A DNA stretch of 64,000 nt from Alisma plantago-aquatica (lineage: Eukaryota > Streptophyta > Magnoliopsida > Alismatales > Alismataceae). Position numbers and translations under genes: made by a program. Under the pieces are notes generated by a model. The model saw only the letters and a list, made by a program, of their open reading frames with translations, searched no databases and had not been told where the DNA came from. Location of the stretch: NCBI GenBank assembly GCA_963693085.1, contig OY856409.1:523411803-523475802 (forward strand), written 5' to 3'. This document shows positions 24,947 through 37,710 of this stretch, piece by piece. The stretch's first letter is position 1, and each line of letters starts with the position of its first letter.

Positions 24947-25806
24947 ATGATTGTTTTTGTATGATATCTTGATTGACTTTCCATACTTATGGCTATGAAC
25001 ACATGAAACATAATATATCTATTCCATTATATCTAAGCACTTCAATGCTTTAGTAGTTAAGTGTTGGAAAATAAAGTACTTCAACTCTTTGGTAGTCAAG
25101 TACTTGAAAGTGATCCAACTCTTTGGTAGTCTGATCACATTACGAAATGATCCAATTCTTTGGTAGTTGATCTAAGGTCTTTAGTGCATTCAACCTTCGG
25201 TGGTGAATGCATGGATGATATAATGGAAAATGAGTTTAAAATATATTCTCTCTTTTGTTAATGAACATATTTGTGCAAGTATATGTTTTTTCTTATATTT
25301 TTTTATTACCGCCAAGTAATTTTATCTTATTGCCAAGCTTAGTATTTAAAGGTATATAAAAAGACATGTAGGCATACTCTGTACAATATTCTTGAATATT
25401 CTACTAACGTGTATAACATGTAATCTTTATCTAGGTATGTGGACATATGATCTTAAAGATCCAAGATAGTTGAGAGTTATGTGGCGAGCCGATGTATAGG
25501 TGGACATGTTGTCTTAAGATCTTGTTCTTTAGTGGTATTATATGTATTGTATAAGTTTGTTGTTCAATATGTAATATCAAATGTTTCAATAATTCATTAT
25601 GTAATTATATGTTGAATGATGAACATGTGTTGTATGGTTTTATTATTGTTCATGTGCATGTGCTACAGTTGTTTCCTTCTGACTTCCTCTAATTTTCTTC
25701 TTATTAGCCTAATGTGTGGTGTTTAAATTGGGATTCTCTCTGAGGTGAGGTTTCAATTTGGATGTCACACATTAGATTAAGTTTTAGAAAATCTGGACAC
25801 ATCGCA
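24947..25806 (+). repeat. Element B 3' LTR, second part
   Basis: Begins with the second ATGAT copy (24947-24951), then continues the B LTR: a degraded hairpin array (25035-25171), TATATAAAAAG at about 25353, a palindrome at 25384-25401 with one terminal mismatch, and the end at 25806. GAGAT (25807-25811) follows. Confidence 0.9.
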
Positions 25807-25811
25807 GAGAT

Positions 25812-26133
25812 TTTGTCATCAACCAACCCACACTCAAGTCATATGTGTTACTGGTGTCTATCTACCTTCCACAATAAAAACTGACTAGGAACATAATAAG
25901 AATATACACACGCTTAAGATTTGTATGATCTCATCCTCCAAGTCACATACTTGAAGACATATGTCATTGAGTATTGTTATTCTTTAGACATTCGTAATGT
26001 TTCCTCACTATCTCATAACTGAATGAAACAGAATGAATTGGAAGCTTGCCTTTATGAGTATTTATCAAATCATTTATGGTATATGACAAGTCAATCATCA
26101 TATTATTGTATCTATGGGCATACAATACCAACA
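25812..26133 (-). repeat. Element D 3' LTR, proximal part
   Basis: On the minus strand it starts TGTTGGTATTGTATGCCC next to a GTGGGAATT purine tract, and runs to the B insertion point. The GTCATCAACCAACCCACACTC segment (25817 onward, plus strand) matches the reverse complement of E near 44580. Confidence 0.8.
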
Positions 26134-28999
26134 AATTCCCACTTGCACTTACACCCAATCACCCACAAATCATATTCTTAGTGATTTATACATGTGCACC
26201 ATTCTTCTTTTGTACTAGTGCTAATACAACGGGATAGAAACATTTTTCTATTACTTACTATATTGCATGTTTCTTATCTCTTCACTTTGAGATGAGACCA
26301 CCATAATATGGTATCTGATATTCGATGCCTAACAAGTAGCTCCATTGTTGTCACAATATCACTATTGAGTCATCAATGGTTGAAACATCTACAAGTTCAT
26401 CATATGAACTTCTAGATACATATAGTATTACTTTGTGTTCAAAACACAAGTATACTTGACTTCTATTATATAATAGAATTAAAGGCTATTAATTCAAAAC
26501 CCTTCCAACTAACAACGTCTCTCCTTTTTAAATCAAACATATTGCGATCACTTTTATCATTATTGAAGCTTGCATTGATGTAACCCTTTACATCCGACTC
26601 TTCCTTTTATTTCAATCTCCATCGACTAGCAATCTATCCTTATGTACTTCACAAGTACTAATGGATGTCTTTAATGACATTCCAGTAGTCCTTATTGGAA
26701 TTTACCATCATCTTGTCATGTCCAATACATACTAGATTATATGGTATAAGTGCACTTATAGCAATCATGATAGAACCATTACTACAACCTATGGAATCTT
26801 AATCATGTCATTTCCATTCTTAATGAGTATTGGAACATATGGTTCATGAGAGACTAATATGGATTATCTCTCACTAAATCCTTCCTGTGTTGAACTCTTT
26901 CAACACATTGCTATTGTATTTGCTCAAACTTCCATTGTGAAACGTCCAAGAACTATCTTATAGGTCTTGATTCTAATCTCATAAGATGATTCACTTAATC
27001 CTTCATTACTAAAGGGGTTTTTCATGCTAGATCTCAATATTCACAATACTGAGATGTTATTCCTCATCATATGTGAAATATTCATATATTCTCCCACTAA
27101 ATATTTTATAATCATAGATTTCATCTTTTCTCTTGACTCAAGTCAAACTCTTTGACTATCTTGTCAAATCAAAAGATCCAATTTCTAAGATGCTTTATTC
27201 AATCCTAGATTGAACTTTGTAGTTTATAGACTTTATTTGCATTCTTGAAGTTATAAAACCTTTTAGGTTGTGTCACATAAAAATCATCCGATGTATTCCT
27301 TTTAAGGAATCCTATTTCTATCTTCATATCCCAAATCTCTTAGTCTATTTTAACTACAACAACAAGCTCAAAAATTGGTAAATAAACTTCTATCATGTTC
27401 AACAACTTCATCTTATACAAAAAAACTACTCAACCAATATGTCATTTTATGTTGTCTATGTAAATCTTTGCTACAAGATGTTATTTCACCCCTTAGGTAT
27501 TACCCCTTTAGGTCTAACTATCAAGGTCCTACCTTGTTAGCTTACATGGATACCATAATGGCCTTGAGCCATTACTCAGATTATGGTACTCTATAACTTC
27601 TAGTTGATTAGTTGGCTCATCGTGTTATGACCAACTTATCTGAATCATTGGATTCACAATCCTTCAATTTAAAATATGTTTTATGTCATATGATGAACTT
27701 AAGATTCCACAACAACTTGTGATTCACTTAGTTTTCATTGTATCTCATTGTTGATCTCGAACATTTTGAGTTCTACTTTTACTCCCACTGATTCTTTAGG
27801 AATTCAGTTATCCTATCAACAAAATATCTTATTATTGGATTAAGATTAATAGTAATATTAAAAAATTATGGTTTGTGGATAAACCTCTTCAAGAAACTAC
27901 TTTCTAAATGTAGGTTACAATCTTTTAGACATATTGGTACGCTCCCGATTCATATCATATATTATGTCTTATAGACCATTCAGATGGTACACTATTTAGT
28001 GACAGGTACATATTTATGAGGATAAGAAGATTAGATTAACTGTTAATCATATTATGACTCATCACGGTATAATTCCTTCATTCTGACACATCATGATTTT
28101 CATATGGATTCAACTTGTGATACATTATCACATTCCTTTCTTTGAAGGTACTCAAGGTATCGATGCAAAGTATTTCAACATTTTATCTCATCAAAGTTTC
28201 ATAATAATTTATCGAAGTCCTACTTCATTTATAATCTCTTTGAACATTTAAAGAGATTTCCATTTTACTGAGTCATATCATCATATTACTAGTAAATGAC
28301 TATGAGGTATGAGTAGTTATCTATGGCATTCATTCCATAAGATCTTCATGCATCACATGTATGAGGTCTAATGGAAGGCTTATCCTCCCACTACATCTAG
28401 TGAAGGATGTAATGCCATTTTGTGCATAACTAATAAGTTGCATGTTTCCTTAGGTTCAACAACCAAGGGAATTTAAATTAACATCAATATGTACTCTAGA
28501 CATCCATCTCTTATATGTACGTCAGAGGTGACTATTGCTAATGATATTCTTGAGTTATCAATTATTGTCCTTTGGTATTAACATTATAATCACTCATCTC
28601 AAAATCTTTTGTACAAAGATCATTAGATGTTTGGGGGTTGCCATGCAAGATCGTATCTTTTAAAATAGAAACATGAATATCTCACTTTATTTATTTATCA
28701 TCCTTGTCATACAAGATGATATAAAGTAAATGTTTCTATTTGATGACATAAAGAAATAGAAGGTCTATTAACTCTATTATATGCTCATTGGGATAAGATA
28801 AATTTAAATCTAGACTAAAGATTCCACAACTCTTGCTCTGCCTTGTCCACCTTTGTCCTTCCATGAAGACTTTTACTTCTGGTCACATCCTACACATCAA
28901 TTATATCATATCTCTATTTGGTATCACATACCAAATGAAGAATTAATCAAATTTCTTTATAATGTTTATACCTAAAGTTGAGGCCTCAATGTCATCCTT
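26134..28999 (-). pseudogene. Element D pol remnant
   Basis: Strongly decayed. The clearest piece is on the minus strand at about 27290-27185, where the translation gives YVTQPKRFYNFKNANKVYKL followed by SSI-D-IKHLRNW. This corresponds to the reverse-transcriptase stretch between the FLNG and YVDD motifs of Copia. A GTGGGAG-like piece near 27090 fits the following segment. Stops and indels occur throughout. No catalytic YVDD could be recognised. Confidence 0.55.
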
Positions 29000-29819
29000 C
29001 TTATTCTTTAATTCCTCTAACCAGAGTGGGAAAATTCTCTCTAATGTATAGGATGATGACAATGGTGACAATCGCCTCTAACTTTCTTCACTCCTTTTTG
29101 TTTGAGATCTGAGGACTTGGGATTCTAGCTAGCTTTAGAACCCTTCTCAGATTTGCCTTTGCATTTAGACTTCCCCTTTGTCTTGTTGATCATCATCATA
29201 TACTTGGGCGTGTCTTTCTTCATTTGTGTCTCGATTGTTCTCAACATGCCCAACAACCCTATCAGTGGCTTGTCAAAGTTGTTATTGTTATAGTTCATGA
29301 CCAACTTACTTTATGACTCTAGAAGAGACAACAGAATCACGTCAGTAGCCAACTCTTGACCTAAGGGGAATCCTAGTCTATCTAGGTTCTCCACATACCC
29401 AATGAGCCTGAACACATGAGGACCTACTGGATCTTCTTCTTCCATGTTACATTTGAATAGTGCCTTGGAGAAATCGAATCTCTCTTATTTAGCCTGATCT
29501 TGGAACATGTTCTTGAGATGTGTGACCATCTCAATCACATCCATGATCTCATGCTGCCTCTGAAACTCATAGTTCATGGAGCATAGCATCAGACAATTCA
29601 CATCCACAATGTCTTCAGTATGCTTCCTATAAGCATCCTTGTCATCCCTTGGTGCATTTTGAGGTGGTTCTTCTAGTTCTGGCATTTCCAGGACATAGAC
29701 TTGTACTCCTATGTTAGAATGATTCTCAATGTCCTGAATTAGTCGTGAAAGTTGTTTCCAATTAATTTTTCATTCTCAAGGACCAATCGCAAAGAAAAAT
29801 GATTGTTGTTTGTTTCCAT
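29000..29819 (-). pseudogene. gag: Element D gag remnant
   Basis: Starts METNNNHFSL (ATG at 29819), collinear with element E gag (MATNNNHFSL). The middle is open at 29685-29485 (KDAYRKHTEDIVDVNCLMLC, then MNYEFQRQHEIMDVIEMV). Further on LLGMLRTIETQMKKDTPKY and a basic linker lead to a damaged zinc knuckle (CHHCHHPIH then a stop). Copia Gag would bind element RNA in cytoplasmic particles. Several stops make it non-functional. Confidence 0.75.
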
Positions 29820-30381
29820 TCGATTATACAAAAGAATTTGCAATTTTGTCAAAGACTCATTTTTTATTTGATGTAATTTGATTTGATTAAATTTGGGCGA
29901 TAATAATTAGATATATCACTAATTTTTGTTCTCATTATTTTGATCAAATTGACAACCCTCAAGTACAAATTCACAAAATTGTAGTGAATCAATTTTCTAA
30001 TGAGAAAGATCCAAGATAATTCAACTATGGTTCGACCAATGCCGGAAAACACAGTTAATCATCAAGGTAGTCAACTTTTGCCAATTGCATCACATGAAAT
30101 TCTTGATAGATAATATGTGCAACTCCTTGCCATGATCATATTTATGCTTCTGGGCCCAGACGCTCTGAGAATCACCAATTAATACTGACCCAATCACCAT
30201 TACGATAATAATGCACCCCGCTTTAGCGGAACCTGCATTACTACCATCACACGTCCACAAGGTAGATGACACACCATGCTTTAGCATAACCTACGCTTAG
30301 TCAAATAAGCTTTTCATGTGAATTACTATTGGAAATCATCTTAGAATTAATATGTTTGATTGATATATATATATATATACA
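29820..30381 (-). other. Element D leader, cut by the Helitron
   Basis: Collinear on the minus strand with the E leader at about 40270-40854, including GGCAAGGAGTTG and CATGTGATGCAATTGGCAAA-like segments. Homology stops at 30381 where the Helitron terminus begins. A 65-codon open frame (30090-30287) is a by-product. Confidence 0.65.
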
Positions 30382-30412
30382 CTAGTGAGCGCACATGTGC
30401 ACATGCACGTGA
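30382..30412 (-). other. Helitron 3' terminus with palindromic hairpin
   Basis: The minus strand ends GCACATGTGC-GCTCA-CTAG, followed by host T. GCACATGTGC and the overlapping CATGTGCACATG are perfect palindromes, able to form the subterminal hairpin expected about 6-12 bases before CTRR. Homology to the D leader resumes exactly outside. An alternative is a chance CTAG, since no second copy is available. Confidence 0.6.
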
Positions 30413-31088
30413 CATATAAAAGTTGTTGGAATTGCAATAGAAAAATACCATAATGTTAACATTGTTAAATAAGAAAAATTGAACTATTGCTTTCATAAAT
30501 AATAAAAATACATATTTATTTTGTAACAGAAAGTTCATTATGTGACAAAATTTTGCAAGTGATGTGACACGTGTGTTTTCCCATCTAAAATTGAAGTTTA
30601 ATGAGCTCATCCTCATTCGAACAATCAAAGAGAGGTGGACACCTGATTGGAGAAGAAATTATGAGTTTAATTATTTAATAACAAATAGAAAATAAATAAA
30701 TAATAAATAGTATAGTAAAATATCTCACTTATTATCAATGCATGTGATCACTTTCTGGTGATTTAATCCTAAAGATTTTATAATTTGATTTTGAACCTTT
30801 CACATATGAAAAAATGATTAGTGTAAATATTCAGACAATTTAATAATATAATCGTATATGCAGTCAAAATACTTACAATTCTAGTGATTATTTTGGAAAA
30901 ATGTTGTGTTTCAACTGTAATTATTGATGATTTTGTATTTGTTGTCACACGAAGCTTTGGAATGGATTTTGCTGTAAGTATATACAAATAACAATCATAA
31001 AAAGATTGTATCGTAAAACACAACTGGGAATATAAATTATATGGAAAACAAAAATACCAATTCGAATTTTAAGATAGATAAAAAAAAA
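30413..31088 (-). other. AT-rich 3' region of the Helitron
   Basis: No confident gene. An 81-codon open frame (30778-31023 minus) includes SIPKLRVTTNTKSSIITVE and might be a late RPA exon, but I could not match it to the family. Confidence 0.35.
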
Positions 31089-33115
31089 TCAAAAAGTAAT
31101 TTTGTGTTCGATGTCAAAAAAAAGACTCATACATTCTTGCTTAATATCTAAGGGAACTACATCTAAGACTTTAGTCATTTGCTTCATTGTTGTTGGTGTC
31201 CCTTGTGATTCTTGAAAAAATGGTTGGGTATCTTGTACTTTGACATGAAAAAGCATTTGATTCCATTTTTCCTTTGATAATATGATATCCACCATATCTT
31301 CACCATTTTCCTATATTATTAGACCAATTTAATATTAATATCGATGTAAAGTTCATCAATATTATATGTATATGTATAAAAATATGGAGTACCTGTGAGT
31401 GGATATTGTTTAGATCTACAACGGTATAACCAAGGAGATGATGTGTAGTTGTGTCAAATAATGTTAATTTAATAGAATCAAAAGAGTCCATGACTTCAAC
31501 TTTCATAATGTACCTATAATCAACAAAACGAAATATTAATTTACAAGCCAATTATAATATATAGATGTATTACATGATAAAAGAAGGTAAATTTCTTGAG
31601 GACACTATCTTTTGCTCCACATTTGGGGCAGACCTTTCCTTGACCATTTTCATCATATACTTTCTTGCTACACCTCACACGTGCATTGTACCAAAGGTTT
31701 CGATCATGGTAAATCTTTACAACTGTAGCCTTAATTTCATAAATGTGATCCTAAAAATATTCAACATGTTATTTTCATATTATATAGATTTAAGTATTTA
31801 TATAAGTTACAAACATTGAGGTATCTTACTTTGCGTAGTGCCCCACTCTGTAGGGATTCATGCAAGATGGAAAGATTGATCCTTATTGCCTCTATATTCT
31901 CTTTTTTCATGGACACATTCACAAGTGATGAAGAACCAACACCGCTTTCAGACAACCTATTGAATTTTTAGAATTCAATTTAGAAAGAAATATATATGAA
32001 CTACCATTTGAATGTGTAATATGAAAACGACTACCTTGACTTCATTTTATCAACTCATGGTAATGGGGGGTTAAAGAGAAGTCTTGTTGTGTAAGTACTT
32101 GATAGGTATAAACCTATAATTATTATTAAATTAATATAAAATAAGTCTCACAAATAGAATTAAATTTATTGATTGTGTCTTACCTTGGAAGCATCGAACT
32201 TGCAATCCAGTAGTAACAACTATACTTCTCATTTTATATTGTGTTTTCAAGTTGTCATGTGACATCACAACTATTTCACCCCACAATGAGAACCTAGCCA
32301 TAGTGTGCCTAAATACCATAAATATACATATAAGTGTTAGTAAATGAATAGTTTGTTTTAGTGATTGAGTAATTTAAATAATTTGTATTTAAATAATTTA
32401 TTTAGCCGACCAAAAATAATTTGTATTTATTACATTTTGTTTTGTAGTATGATGTCACACTTGGCAACCTGTTCACCAGATCTCTTCGTAATGCTTTGAA
32501 TATCATCAACATTTGTAATCATTCCAATGACAATCTATAACTGACATAGAAGACTTTATGAATATTATAAAATGATATTATAAATGAAATTAAAGTAAAA
32601 ATACCTATAAGAAATGTCTTCTTATCTTGAAGACCCTAGAAGTCATCAAACTCTATAAACTGAAATGAGTAAATAGATATTTTTTCGCAATCTTCAAATG
32701 CTTCAGCAACCACACAATTTTTGTTAATTATGCACTCTTCATTCCTCTTTGCATTTCTATAGTCATTGTGAATGTCTTTGACACGGAAATTATTCAATAC
32801 ATAACACTTTCCTTCATTAAAAGTATTATTGAATTTGTTAACTGCATCACCAATTAAATTGGCTTCCATCCTCTCTCCCTAAGAAACAAAAGATACATTG
32901 AGGCATTACATAAACACATGAATGTATTTTAAATAAGAACAAATTTAGAACTTTGTAATCTAGTATACCTCTTCATCGATAAACAATAATTTCTGCTTCA
33001 TTCTTCCCCTTCATATTTCATGTGCTTTCCATTTGAAGGCCACACAAACCTTAAAATTCTAGTTTAGGTATCAATGTACACGTCGAAAGAGGGTATAGTT
33101 ATCTTTCATCATCCT
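31089..33115 (-). pseudogene. RPA70-like single-strand DNA-binding protein of the Helitron
   Basis: Exons in order: a first OB-fold start (YTLFRRVH, near 33090) running to LLFIDEE; an intron (32968-32879, GT...AG) that joins in frame to GERMEANLIG; then KFNNTFNEGKCYVLNNFRVK to FIEFDDF (32878-32636). RFSLWGE (about 32290) then, after another apparent intron, LQVRCFQGKTQSIN match the second OB fold. A zinc ribbon (RCSKKVYDENGQGK then VCPKCGA, about 31680-31590) and VEVMDSFDSIKLTLFD (about 31500) match the third. RPA coats single-stranded DNA and could assist rolling-circle transposition. Frames are interrupted, so it is probably inactive. No transcript supports the introns. Confidence 0.75.
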
Positions 33116-33244
33116 ATTTATAACATGTAAATATGTTAGCTTAGAAAAGTTGTAAATACAAATAATCAACATGAAATACTAAGATAAAAGCATACCATCA
33201 ATAAAGGATAATACTTCCTTGTATACTATATTTTTTGTAAATGT

Positions 33245-36200
33245 TCAACCATTGAAATTTTTCTCTCTTGGTTTAACCAAGACCTTAGTTGTATTTTGGG
33301 ATGTCCCTCTTGACAGTGCTACATACAACTGTCCATGAGAGACTACAGGATGGGGCAAATAAATTCCAACATTAGGGATAGTTTGACCTTGTGAGTTATT
33401 TATTGTCATTACAAAACTCAAACACACAAGAAATTGTTTCTGTTTAAATGCAAATGGAAGACCATAATTGTCAGGCGTTATAAGAGGTATTCTAGGTATG
33501 AAAACTCTTTTTCCCCATGCTTGACTCTACATCAATTACATTTTTCTAAAACCCTTTACAAACCACTCGTGTACCATTACATAACCCATTTGCCGGATCA
33601 ATATTTTGCAACAACATTATAGGACAATTTTTCTTTAGCCGCAATACATGAGGGGGCAAACCATTTGGAACCACTGAATTGAGGAATTCTTCAGGGTAGT
33701 TATGATTTTCATCATCAACAACACTGTCAAAACTATAATATGTGATCTCCTCCCCAGGAAATTGTTGTATGAGATCATTATTCATTTCGTCAACATACTC
33801 ATTCTTCGTGCATAATATTGCACGATTCATCATGTAGTCATTCGATGTTGCATTATCACCGACATCTAGAAAGATATGTTGTACGATTCATTTCTTGGAG
33901 GTCACATCATCTATGTACTCAAGAACCATTTCATGTGGGAGGCGAACGTAATCGTCATCGAATACTAGTTTTGTTCCTTGTCCTATATGTAGTAGAAAGT
34001 TTGAGAAGGTGGAATCTGACAAAGCTCTCATATTTTGCTTTAGTTTCAGTTTGTGCATTTTCTCCCAAAGAAATGACTTTATAAGACTTGAATCAATCGT
34101 CTCACCTCTAGTTGCACATCGAACAATAGGCAAAACTTGTCTGAAATCACCACCAAAAACTACCACTTTCCCCCCGAATGGTAGGCTCGATCCCATGATA
34201 TCTTGCAAAGTGAAATATAAGGCTTCAAAGGCTTGTCTCCTTGTCATGGATGCCTCGTCCCATATAATTAATCTTGCCGATATAAGAAGTTCTGCTAGAT
34301 GACTTTGTTTTCTTATGTTACAAGTTGAATTGTTTTCAACTTTAATTGGAATTTTGAATCTACTATGAGTAGTTCTCCCCCGGGTAAGATCGATCATACA
34401 ACCCCAAATGTCGTTGTTGTGATTTCTATGAAACCCATAGACCTTACTTTTGCTAACAATACCGTGTATAGAAATGTCTTTCCAGTTCCACTAGGACCAT
34501 CGACAAAGAATACACCAGGCTGGTTTCCCGCTATGTAGTTGAATATCTCATTGAATGCATGTTGTTGGTCATATTTTAGTGATGAAATGAATGATAGATC
34601 CTCTTTGCTTACTTATATATACATCTCTTCAAGAATTTCACATGACATGTTTTATCCAGTATTTATTGAAAAATCATCGTCAACAGTTGGCAAGTCATAA
34701 TCCTCTATAACCTTCCCCATGCTCTCAAGAATAGATTTAATATTTTGTAGCACTGCCTACTCCAACTGATGCCCATTGGTGATTTTGGTCCTATGAAAAT
34801 CTTCCGACATATCTTTGAGTCTTGCATCCCACAAAGATCTTACATTTGTTGGTTCACAATAAACTAATATTGTAGCAAATAATCTCTGTAGTGAAACTAG
34901 GAATTCAAAATGTGCTGCCTCAATTAAACATTCTGAAATTGTATCATCACTCTCAATAAGACCCCAATGTTCAGCTGAAAGTTTGAATGTTTGTTGGATA
35001 ACACAATTGATGGTCCTCAAACTCTCAAATGAATTTGAACCCTTTACATGATTTAGTAATATCCTCAAATAATGCATCTTACCTTCCATAGGATTTACAG
35101 TAATGATACGACCAATAACCTCTCTTTGCTTTCTTTTCTTCCAATATTTTCCAAAGCTATTCCACACATAATGCTTAGGGAATTGTTTATAAAGATATTG
35201 ATGATATTCTTCATCGTGCAAGTTTGTCAAAAAATACTCAGTGAGCATTGTCTTGAAAACACCATCTTGTTCCATAACATTTTGCAAGTTATCATCTTCT
35301 AAGGATGTGACACTATGCATGTTAGGTAGATGCAATTGTAAGGAAACTATGGATGGTTGTATTTCACTAAGTTTGAACTCAAATATCCTCCACATTGCCT
35401 CCAGTGGAGATATCCATTGAGCATCTCTAAATTGATTCACCTCATTAACGGTTTGGTCTTCAATATCAGGTGCTATGTTGACTGAACCCTTATCATGCCC
35501 CTTATATATATACTTGAAGAGGTATTTGACTACTTTGATGCTCGAACATACCTCCACGTGAATATGAAACCTATATCTCTGTAACAAATATGGATTATAT
35601 GGCACCACCCATCTATTATCTAGTGTGGATCCTCTTACATCAACAATAACTCCATTGTCTCTTCTCCTATAAATTGGATATGAATCTCTTCCTTGCATGG
35701 TATTGGAACAAAAATTGCTTGGATATCAGAAGCGACACTCCTTGTTTACCATGCAAGCATTTTCAGGGTTTAGGACACCACACGGTCCATGCAACATGTG
35801 TTTGACAACCAATGTGTGTAATAAAGGATATCATTCAGTATCTGGAATTTCAGTACAAACTATGTTATCATACTGATGTGGATTGACAATCTTATAGTCA
35901 CGTTTCATTATGATAAGAATGTGTGCATGCAAAAGTCCTCTTTTCTGAAATTCAATAACATGAACATGTGCCACTATGATGCCAAATATATTTTTCTTAA
36001 ATAGTTGGTCCTTTAGATCCTCTAATTTTGCTCTAAAAACCCTAGTTGTTAAATCGGGTCTGTTTTGAGCTAGTTGTCTAGGGAATAACTGTGTTTTTAT
36101 CTCATCCCAATCTGGATTACATGTTATTGTTAAAAAGATATCGGGTTTGCCATATCTTTGTACCAATGCCATGGCATCAATGTATCTATGACGCATATCA

Positions 36201-37710
36201 CGTTGTCCTCCAATAAAGGACGAAGGTAATACAGTTCTTTTACCTACCATGCTGCTATGGACTTCTCCTAATCTATTGCTATTAGTGATTCCTTGATACA
36301 AATTGGCACGTATTCACTTTTGCTCCTTTGTGATATAGTTTAATTGTGTTGATTCTATCTTGACGTACATGTAGACAACATACTGTTGAAGGAGACGACC
36401 CACATACAATAAGATTGATTTGTGAAGCACACAAATTTGTAGTTTGTAACAATAATATTCTCTAGAAGATATCTTGTTTCGACCACCACCATCTAAAAAA
36501 CATATGAGAATGATGTGAAATACATTTTTTTAATATTGGTATATAATTTTTTAATCTATGAATATATATATATATTCAACTAACCTACTACGTTCGAGCC
36601 CATCACATCTTCAACAGAATGCGATGAGTTATGTAGCATGGAATCCCATGGCACACCAACTTTAGGGAGGTGTGGATGGCAATCGAATTTACCATTGGGA
36701 AACAACAAGGGATATGATAGAGGATCATAACATCCTAAATATGATTGTAGTATACGTGGTTCACCTGAATTAGCATAAACAACTATGCTTCGTTGTTGTA
36801 CACCAGTGACATCATTTCCCTCAATCCAGCTACCCGCAACATGTGAAGCAGTTGGAGAATTATATGTCCTCTGATCTAGATGTGCACCTTTAATAGAAAT
36901 ACTAAAATTATCTAACATCGTAATATCCTTGAGGCTCCAAAAAAATTGGGAATATGGATTTACAGACAATATGTGCATTAGTTTAGTAACTAATTTAATA
37001 TTTAGTAAAGGAGTTGCCTTCATTTTGTTCTGTACCTCAAACTCAGTGTCATAGAAATAGAGTTGTAGGTATTTCGGTCCATCACTCCCAAGTAGTAATC
37101 TATTTATGAAATGATACATTTGACCCTGTACTCAAAAAGTATATATGCCATTACACATACTACGCAGATTTTCATCTAGATGGATACCCTATGAAGTGAA
37201 TACAAAGTGACTATTGTAACTTCAAATGGACCTCAGAAGCTCCATAGAATATGGTGTTTGCGATGTATAAAAATCGTATAGTTCTGTTGGAACAGGATTG
37301 GTAACTAAATGTACCTTTCCCTTCATACAACAAAAATATGGTGGTTCAAATTGGAAACATTTGGAACAACAAAATTTGCACAAAATACGTGTGGATAACT
37401 TATGTGGTTCATTGAGAAGATTGTCAAAATTTGGATTGGAAATATCAACACCATAAGAATCTTCAACATTTTGATCCATGCTTGAAATATAGAAATCCTC
37501 CGTCTCTTCCATGATACTTGCATGTAGTTTGTTATAACACAAGATGAGTACAAATGTTAACTCATAGAATAATGCATGAGGAATTGTAACTATGACTTTC
37601 ACTACATGGGACTGCCAAATCAGCAACCTCATGCGGATTGTTACACTCCTCAAAGGCACTATCGCTAATTGTAGGGTCGGACAAGACATGCATATCAACA
37701 TGATCTCCAT
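33245..37710 (-). pseudogene. Helitron Rep-Pif1 helicase (RepHel), broken by stops
   Basis: N-terminal zinc region (CKFCCSKC and FCCMKGKV near 37340), then YLQLYFYDTEFEVQNKM and CYDPLSYPLLFPNGKFD. An intron (36584-36493, GT...AG) joins in frame to DGGGRNKISSREYY. The Rep domain has LPSSFIGGQRDMRHRYIDAM, the HUH motif HAH (35929-35921) and the paired tyrosines in KYLFKYIYKGHD (about 35524 and 35512). The helicase has Walker A GPSGTGKT (about 34499-34476), Walker B IIWDEA (about 34265-34248), GGDFRQVLPI, and the C-terminal INNSQGQT and HGQLYVALSR. Rep nicks and joins DNA; Pif1 unwinds it. In-frame stops include those at 37222, 37189, 37132, 36314, 35831, 35726 and 34757. Damage near 33520 includes two further stops. 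Confidence 0.9.
36493..36584 (-). other. Predicted intron in the Helitron RepHel gene
   Basis: Minus strand GTTAGTTGAATAT...CATATGTTTTTTAG, 92 bp, very AT-rich. Removal restores SNVV-D-GGGRNKISS in frame, matching the usual RepHel sequence. Without splicing the frame stops at once. Confidence 0.7.

Larger units (their letters stand above)
9317..25806 (+). mobile_element. Element B: non-autonomous Gypsy-type LTR element with nested element S
   Basis: 5' LTR 9317-12398, interior 12399-14769, and 3' LTR 14770-17042 resuming at 24952-25806. It is flanked by a perfect 5-bp target duplication GAGAT (9312-9316 and 25807-25811). Removing B and one duplication copy restores a continuous D LTR that matches E. 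The interior is about 2.4 kb with no gag or pol motif. B is a divergent member of the A/C superfamily: it shares the primer binding site, LTR hairpin array, TATA region and terminal sequences. Confidence 0.9.
7406..30381 (-). mobile_element. Element D: decayed Copia element, interrupted by B and cut by the Helitron
   Basis: Minus-strand order: leader (30381-29820), gag remnant (29819-29000), pol remnant (28999-26134), then a 3' LTR from 26133 to 25812 that resumes at 9316 and ends at 7406. It is the same family as element E by collinear leader, gag and LTR. The leader is cut at 30382 by the Helitron 3' end. The 5' LTR is not found on the far side of the Helitron. All coding frames are broken, so it is inactive. 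Confidence 0.8.
30382..37710 (-). mobile_element. Helitron H with Rep-helicase and RPA, 5' end lost
   Basis: Minus-strand order: Rep/Pif1-helicase pseudogene, RPA70-like pseudogene, about 700 bp of AT-rich DNA, then a CTAG terminus followed by T. Helitrons insert between A and T, use a HUH-type Rep for rolling-circle transposition, and in plants may carry RPA. The 5' TC terminus is not visible. At about 37705-37711 the sequence changes directly into the E LTR, while the DNA beyond the 3' end is the D leader, so the upstream end was removed by a later rearrangement. Confidence 0.8.
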
